From the NCBI RefSeq assembly GCF_006542605.1, contig NZ_CP041223.1, positions 62,001 to 126,000 of the forward strand: 64,000 bases of DNA, given 5' to 3'. Made by a program: the position numbers and the translations under genes. Under the pieces are notes generated by a model. The model saw nothing but the letters and a program-made list of their open reading frames with translations. It ran no database searches and had not been told where the DNA came from. Below are positions 59,527-64,000 of this stretch, piece by piece. Numbering within the stretch: the stretch's first letter is position 1; each line of letters begins with the position of its first letter. The stretch is from Porphyrobacter sp. YT40. GTDB taxonomy: Bacteria > Pseudomonadota > Alphaproteobacteria > Sphingomonadales > Sphingomonadaceae.

Positions 59527-62078
59527 TCCGCCGCCTCCAGGAGCTCAAACTCCTCGGGGAAGGCAACCGCCTCGATCGCGTCCTGCATCGCGAAGCCACG
59601 ATGAACGTAGCTCTCGATATCGGCGAAGACGCCGGGGCTCGAAGAATAGAGCGTGGCTGAAAAGCGATCGAGGACAAGGCGGCCGATGCTTTCGGTGTCG
59701 GGTCCGCGGATGAAGATGTCCGAGTAATCGACGCCGTTGCGCTTCAGGCTGCGCAGAAGCGCCTCGGTCATGTTGTCCATCTCGAACCGGTCCGAATTGC
59801 GGAAGTCCGAGATCGTCTCCCCCTTCTGCTGGAGGATCAGGAACCAGTCCGAGTTTTCGAGCGCGGCGCGCGAACCTTCGGACTTGTAGTAGTCGTGGAT
59901 GGATTGCGTGGCGGTGATGAGCGAGCCGCCATACTTGCGACAGGTGCGAGAGTAGGTCTCGACGAAGTCGGCCATCGCCCCGCCCTTCAGCATCTGCCAG
60001 GCCTCATCGATGATGAGCGGCTTGGGAATCGAGCGGTCCATCCGGCGCATGACCTGCGAGGCGATGAACATGATCGAGGTCAGGACGACGCCGCGCAGTT
60101 CCTCGCGGGTGGCGAGGTCGGAAAGCTCGAAAACGGTCAGGTCGGCCGAGAGGTCGAGATTGGCATCGCCGAGGAAGAAACGACCGAAGGTGCCGCGCGC
60201 TGCAAACGGCAGCAACGAGGTCGCCAGATCGAAAGCGAACGGATGCTCGGCCTGCTTGAGCGCGTCGATGATGTGGTCGACAGTGCCGTCGCGGCCGTGC
60301 TCGTTCCACACCGCGTTCACCGCTTGGTCGATCAGGCCGCGCTCGGTATCGTTCAGGCGAGTCTCGTTGCGCGCCATCTGTGAAATAATCGACTTCAGCA
60401 TAGCCAGGCAGTCGACCAGATAATCGTCGTCGCCACCGGCGAGGTCCTCGTCGATCATCCGGAACGGGTTGATCGAGATGCCCGAAGAGAGCTTGAACTC
60501 GGTGAAGGTGCCGCCGAGCGCCTTCGCCATGTGCTCGAAGCTACGGCCGTCGTCGATGACGATGGTCTTCGCGCCGACGCCGGCAAAGCTCGCGGTCAGG
60601 TCCTGCAGAAGCACCGACTTGCCCGAGCCCGACTTGCCGGCGATCGCGACGTTATGGTTGCCCGCGCCGTTCTGGAACGGCGACCAGAACTGTGGCTGAC
60701 CGCGCCGCCCGATGAACAGCAGGTGCGGGATATTACCGCCGACGAACTCGCCCTGGATGGGCGCGATCGCCGCGACGTTGGCCGAACGCATGGTGCGCAG
60801 CCGCTTCATCCGCTTGTAGTCGCCATCGAGGCCGTCGGCGAGCATCAGCGGGAAATGCGCCATGAAAGCGGGAAGCTGGATGTGGGTCTCGTCGATCAGG
60901 TCCCACCCGCTCGCCTTGTAGAGCGCCTTCAGCGTCCGTTCGCACGGTTCGCCGCGGCCCTTGGGGGCGATGATCGAGACCGCGTAGTAGCAGGAGACGA
61001 GTTTCTCGCCCTGCTTGACCCGGTCCTGCACGAACTGCCATTCGGCAGCCTCGGTGCGAAGCTTGGGGACCAGCTTGACACCCTTGCCTTCGGCCAGCGA
61101 GCTGGTGCGCGCGAACTTGTAGCCTGCCTTGCTTTCCGAGGTCTCATGGCCAGGGATGATGCCGCAGACGGTTTGAAGCACAGGGCACGGCAGGTTGAGC
61201 TTGGCGTTGAAGATATCGCCGATGATCTTCTGCGTGTCCCACGGGGCCCAGCGATCGGGGAAGTTGCGCACTGCCATCGTGCGGATGTCGAAACGCTCCG
61301 GCACGAAATCCTTCATCTCGGGAACGCCTTCGACGCTCGAGCCGGTCGGCCGCAGCGACTGTGCATGAACGATGATCCGGTCCTTCTCGACGTGCGTCAC
61401 GAGATCGCGCCGGACGCATTGCTCGTTGATCGGATCGAAGCGGTTATAACCCGGGACCTCGTCGCCAGCGCCGGTCGAGGGCGCGAGGAACTCGTCGAAC
61501 AGGCGGATGAGATCGGTCGGCTCGAAATCGCGCACCGGCACGTCGATCGACTCGAGCGCTGACACGATGCCGTCGCGCATCGTGACGAGATCGTCGGTCG
61601 AGAGGCCCGAACCCTGCGAAATCCCCACAGCCATCACGACGCGGAAATTGCGCACGAAGAACGGACCGTCGCTTGCCAGCGTCGACCAGACACCGTTGCG
61701 TAGCTTGTCGATGCGGTGGCGCGCAAGCGTCTGGAAGACGCCCGATGCCTTGTAGCGCGGAAGCGCCCAGTCCTGCAGCTTCTCGGCGACGCGCGGGCTC
61801 GAGTAGTTCGTCACGCTGAACTTGGTGCCGGGCAGCAGGATATCCGAGAACAGCGACCCGATGACGTCGTTCACGCGGTCGTTGGCGCCGACCAGCGGCG
61901 CAAGCTCGAGGATGAAGCCCTTCGAGCGGACCTGGTGGAAGATGCGCTTGTCTTCATCGAAGGAGCGGTAGCCGAGAAAATGCGAGAGCATCGGCACTGC
62001 GGGGGGTCGCGAACGCTGCTCGGGCTTGCGACTGTCACCAACGACGAGGTCGACGATATTGCTGAAGGCCTGCCACAT
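59523..62078 (-). CDS. traC: TraC ATPase of the type IV secretion system
   Basis: An 851-residue VirB4-like ATPase that powers pilus assembly from the inner-membrane face. The TraC N-terminal domain covers about residues 30-440 (MLSHFLGYRSFDEDKRIFHQ). Walker A is VAIAGKSGSGKSVLLQDL (about 472-489). Walker B is KPLIIDEAWQMLKGGAM (about 689). The later motif GGSLITATQSIHDYY is the conserved Gln-containing sensor. No defect is seen. Confidence 0.96.
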   Translation of the reverse strand: MWQAFSNIVDLVVGDSRKPEQRSRPPAVPMLSHFLGYRSFDEDKRIFHQVRSKGFILELAPLVGANDRVNDVIGSLFSDILLPGTKFSVTNYSSPRVAEKLQDWALPRYKASGVFQTLARHRIDKLRNGVWSTLASDGPFFVRNFRVVMAVGISQGSGLSTDDLVTMRDGIVSALESIDVPVRDFEPTDLIRLFDEFLAPSTGAGDEVPGYNRFDPINEQCVRRDLVTHVEKDRIIVHAQSLRPTGSSVEGVPEMKDFVPERFDIRTMAVRNFPDRWAPWDTQKIIGDIFNAKLNLPCPVLQTVCGIIPGHETSESKAGYKFARTSSLAEGKGVKLVPKLRTEAAEWQFVQDRVKQGEKLVSCYYAVSIIAPKGRGEPCERTLKALYKASGWDLIDETHIQLPAFMAHFPLMLADGLDGDYKRMKRLRTMRSANVAAIAPIQGEFVGGNIPHLLFIGRRGQPQFWSPFQNGAGNHNVAIAGKSGSGKSVLLQDLTASFAGVGAKTIVIDDGRSFEHMAKALGGTFTEFKLSSGISINPFRMIDEDLAGGDDDYLVDCLAMLKSIISQMARNETRLNDTERGLIDQAVNAVWNEHGRDGTVDHIIDALKQAEHPFAFDLATSLLPFAARGTFGRFFLGDANLDLSADLTVFELSDLATREELRGVVLTSIMFIASQVMRRMDRSIPKPLIIDEAWQMLKGGAMADFVETYSRTCRKYGGSLITATQSIHDYYKSEGSRAALENSDWFLILQQKGETISDFRNSDRFEMDNMTEALLRSLKRNGVDYSDIFIRGPDTESIGRLVLDRFSATLYSSSPGVFADIESYVHRGFAMQDAIEAVAFPEEFELLEAAE

Positions 62079-62084
62079 TGCGGG

Positions 62085-62741
62085 TTACTCCTCGACGGTG
62101 CCCGGGAAGCTCGCAGCCTGTCGGCGGGCCTTCGGCTGCTGGGCTTCAAGGCGCTCCGACACCTGCGACTGGATCTGCGCGATCGGATTGGGCGTCTGCG
62201 CCGAGGCGACCTGCGCCTGCCCCTCGGTGGAGCCGGAAGGAGCGGCATCCATCACGCCCGGCGCGATCGCGAGAAACGGCGGAGCGCTCTCGGCCGCAGC
62301 GAGCAAGCCCTGCGAGCGCCCGCGCGAAGGTCCGCGCAGCGCCATCGCTTCCATCGCATCCCCACGACCGGGGAGCAAAGCGGCGGTCCTGACGACGCGT
62401 CGTTCAAACGACGCCCCGGTTGCGTCGGTGTAACCAGGAAAAACCACGGCGAGTTCGTAGGTCGGCGCGGAGGTGGCAACCGGCGCAGCGGCGACCTGCA
62501 GACCCTGGACCGGTACGCCGATACCGTCGTCCATCCGGTAGGGACCGGCGGGATTGAGGAGATCGGTCGAGCTGGTCTCCTCGATGCGCGCAAGCGCGCT
62601 GTCGTCGATCACACTCGAGGGCGCACAGACACCGTCGGGCGCTGAACAGCGGAAGCTTCCGGCAACATTGGTGCCGAGCGTGGTGCAGCCGCCGAGAGCC
62701 GTCCCGAGAAGGGCGAGCGAGATAAGGGCCTTCTGGTTCAT
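62085..62741 (-). CDS. traV: TraV outer-membrane lipoprotein
   Basis: A 218-residue lipoprotein. The signal peptide NQKALISLALLGTALGGC ends in a lipobox with Cys19, followed by TTLGTNVAGSFRCSAPDGVC. The spacing of these cysteines is conserved in TraV. It forms the outer-membrane part of the core complex with TraB and TraK. It lies 6 bases before traC in the transcript and overlaps dsbC by 4. Confidence 0.88.
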   Translation of the reverse strand: MNQKALISLALLGTALGGCTTLGTNVAGSFRCSAPDGVCAPSSVIDDSALARIEETSSTDLLNPAGPYRMDDGIGVPVQGLQVAAAPVATSAPTYELAVVFPGYTDATGASFERRVVRTAALLPGRGDAMEAMALRGPSRGRSQGLLAAAESAPPFLAIAPGVMDAAPSGSTEGQAQVASAQTPNPIAQIQSQVSERLEAQQPKARRQAASFPGTVEE

Positions 62742-63580
62742 GATGCGCTCCCTTCGAGCCAGCTTTCGAGGAATTCGCGCGGGCGGTACCCGTGGACCAC
62801 GGCTCCATCCTCGCGCACGATCACAGGGGTGCCGTTGAAGCCGTGCTTGCGCGCAAACGCCTCGTTGGCATCGAGACCGCTGGTGTCGCACTTTGCGCCG
62901 CTCGTTATGGCACCGCCGTCGTAGGCCTGCTCGACCGCGCGGCGCTTGTCGGGCGCGCAGATGACCGCTTCGGAAATCGGCCGGGTGCCAAGGACCGAGA
63001 TCGGACGCTCGACGACCTTCACATTGAGGGTCGCCAGCGTCTCGTGCAGCCGCTTGCAGTAGCCGCAGCGGAAGTCGCTGAAGACTGTGAGCGTTTTCGC
63101 GCCGCGGCCCATGACGACCGCTCCGCTCTTGGGCAACGCGGCCAGCGCGGCGGGATCGATCTGGCCGTCGTTACCGGAAGGGTTGCCCGGCGCCGCGGCA
63201 CGGGCCTGCTGCGAAGCGTCGTCGCCTTCGCTCTGCGATCCCCCTCCCCCGACCAGCATGTCGGGGTTCATCTCGAGCAGGCGCGCCGCAGTCAGATCCT
63301 GCTTGGTCTCCATATCGTAGACGCGGCCGATGATGAGGTAGCGCGCGCCATGATCGATGTAGAACAGGTTCTGCCTCGCCTGGACTTCGCACACGCCTTC
63401 GATCTTCTCGCAATCGATCGCGGTGATCTCGGTCTTGGGCAGGCGCTCGCTGAGTGCGGCCTTGACCAGTTCCGGATCGTTCGTGCCGGCGGCTTGTGCG
63501 ACTGCGGCGATAGCGGCGGCAGAGCTGATGAGGAGGCCCGCAACGAGCGCGACCTGCCAAGCTTTTCCCTTGAGTTCCAT
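62738..63580 (-). CDS. dsbC: DsbC-like thiol:disulphide interchange protein
   Basis: A 280-residue periplasmic disulphide isomerase. Signal peptide/anchor: AWQVALVAGLLISSAAAIAA. The N-terminal dimerisation domain is LPKTEITAIDCEKIEGVCEV, and a linker rich in Gly, Ser and Ala spans about 110-145. The thioredoxin domain has FSDFRCGYCKRLHETLATL (CGYC) and cis-Pro in NGTPVIVREDGAVVHGY. It would correct disulphides in TraN, TraU and TraH. The ATG at 63580 is preferred to a TTG at 63592. Confidence 0.92.
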   Translation of the reverse strand: MELKGKAWQVALVAGLLISSAAAIAAVAQAAGTNDPELVKAALSERLPKTEITAIDCEKIEGVCEVQARQNLFYIDHGARYLIIGRVYDMETKQDLTAARLLEMNPDMLVGGGGSQSEGDDASQQARAAAPGNPSGNDGQIDPAALAALPKSGAVVMGRGAKTLTVFSDFRCGYCKRLHETLATLNVKVVERPISVLGTRPISEAVICAPDKRRAVEQAYDGGAITSGAKCDTSGLDANEAFARKHGFNGTPVIVREDGAVVHGYRPREFLESWLEGSAS

Positions 63581-63588
63581 GTCGAGCC

Positions 63589-64000
63589 TCAATTCCTGAT
63601 GAAGGTGCCGTCGAGGAACACGACCTCGACCTGCGCACCGGTGGGCATCTCGACGACCGGCTGATATTGCTCGGCACGTTCGATGAGATAATCGGACAGA
63701 GTGGTTCCAGCGGTAGCGGCGCCACCTCCGATGGCCTGAATTCCAACCTCTTCTGCTGATGGAAGGACCGGATCTTGGGCAATTCGCGGAATCTTCGTCG
63801 CGGTCGAAAACGCGTTCCCGACGCCGCTAAACAGGCCGGCGATGAAGGCTTGGGTAGTTAAGCCGCCTTCTCGGCTCACGACCCTTCCACGAATTCCGAC
63901 CTTGCCGCCAAAAGCGATGAAGCCCTTGACCTCGGAGACCGCGAACCGGCCACCTGGTTGCGGGCAAGTCATGCGCTGCAGCTTGACATAGACCTTCTCG
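63589..64000 (-). CDS. traB: TraB conjugation protein, C-terminal part (5' end beyond window)
   Basis: The last 137 or so codons of TraB, the VirB10-like protein of the core complex. It shows CPQPGGRFAVSEVKGFIAFG, KVGIRGRVVSREG and the C-terminal GTTLSDYLIERAEQYQPVVE then PTGAQVEVVFLDG. The frame is open to the window end. It is the most upstream visible gene of the operon. Confidence 0.9.
   Translation of the reverse strand, partial: EKVYVKLQRMTCPQPGGRFAVSEVKGFIAFGGKVGIRGRVVSREGGLTTQAFIAGLFSGVGNAFSTATKIPRIAQDPVLPSAEEVGIQAIGGGAATAGTTLSDYLIERAEQYQPVVEMPTGAQVEVVFLDGTFIRN

Overview
The window reads as accessory DNA, most likely plasmid-borne, from a sphingomonad (Sphingobium/Sphingomonas/Novosphingobium type alphaproteobacterium). 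The reasons are high GC coding DNA, a sphingomonad-style TonB receptor, protocatechuate 4,5-cleavage (lig) genes, phthalate dioxygenase genes, two copies of IS6100, and a long F-type conjugation operon of the kind carried by sphingomonad catabolic plasmids. All identifications come from reading translations and motifs; no database search was possible.

Layout. (1) 1-8216: a minus-strand cluster with a carboxylesterase, TonB receptor, FAD-linked oxidase, HSL-type esterase, MFS carrier and AraC regulator (cut by the window edge), probably for import and hydrolysis of an ester. (2) 8470-10703: a heat-shock pair, hsp20 and lon; lon is cut by IS6100 before its protease domain. (3) 10704-43807: a 33-kb segment bounded by two IS6100 copies in opposite orientation. 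It holds a truncated serine-hydrolase gene, an alpha/beta hydrolase, a Tn3-family transposon, a 2-hydroxyacid dehydrogenase/glycerate kinase pair, the complete gene set of the protocatechuate 4,5-cleavage pathway (ligK-ligU-ligI divergent from a LysR regulator, then ligJ-ligA-ligB-ligC with three extra genes), an aldo/keto reductase, an aldehyde dehydrogenase broken by IS3-family elements, moaA, and a phthalate cluster (MarR regulator, pht5, pht4, divergent pht3, nadC-like gene, ferredoxin, truncated reductase). (4) 43808-47841: a truncated hypothetical gene, tyrosine recombinase, two small unknown genes, a GntR/FCD regulator with a large palindromic operator, and a small membrane protein. (5) 47845-64000: an F-type type IV secretion operon on the minus strand, from traB (cut by the window end) to traG.

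How the genes work together. Pht3 with ferredoxin and a reductase would oxidise phthalate to a cis-dihydrodiol, Pht4 would dehydrogenate it, and Pht5 would decarboxylate 4,5-dihydroxyphthalate to protocatechuate. LigAB, LigC, LigI, LigU, LigJ and LigK would then take protocatechuate to pyruvate and oxaloacetate. The scattered esterases could release phthalate from its esters (inference). Two lesions may matter: ligC has a one-base frameshift at a T6C slippery site, and the ferredoxin reductase is cut by IS6100. The conjugation operon makes the load potentially transferable.

The observations most worth following are the three unassigned genes inside the ligJABC operon, the ligC slippery frameshift, the NadC-like gene coupled to phthalate dioxygenase, the FCD palindrome controlling a 60-residue membrane protein beside traG, the TraG-M23 peptidase fusion, and the AraC-type motif shared by the araC and TonB promoters.
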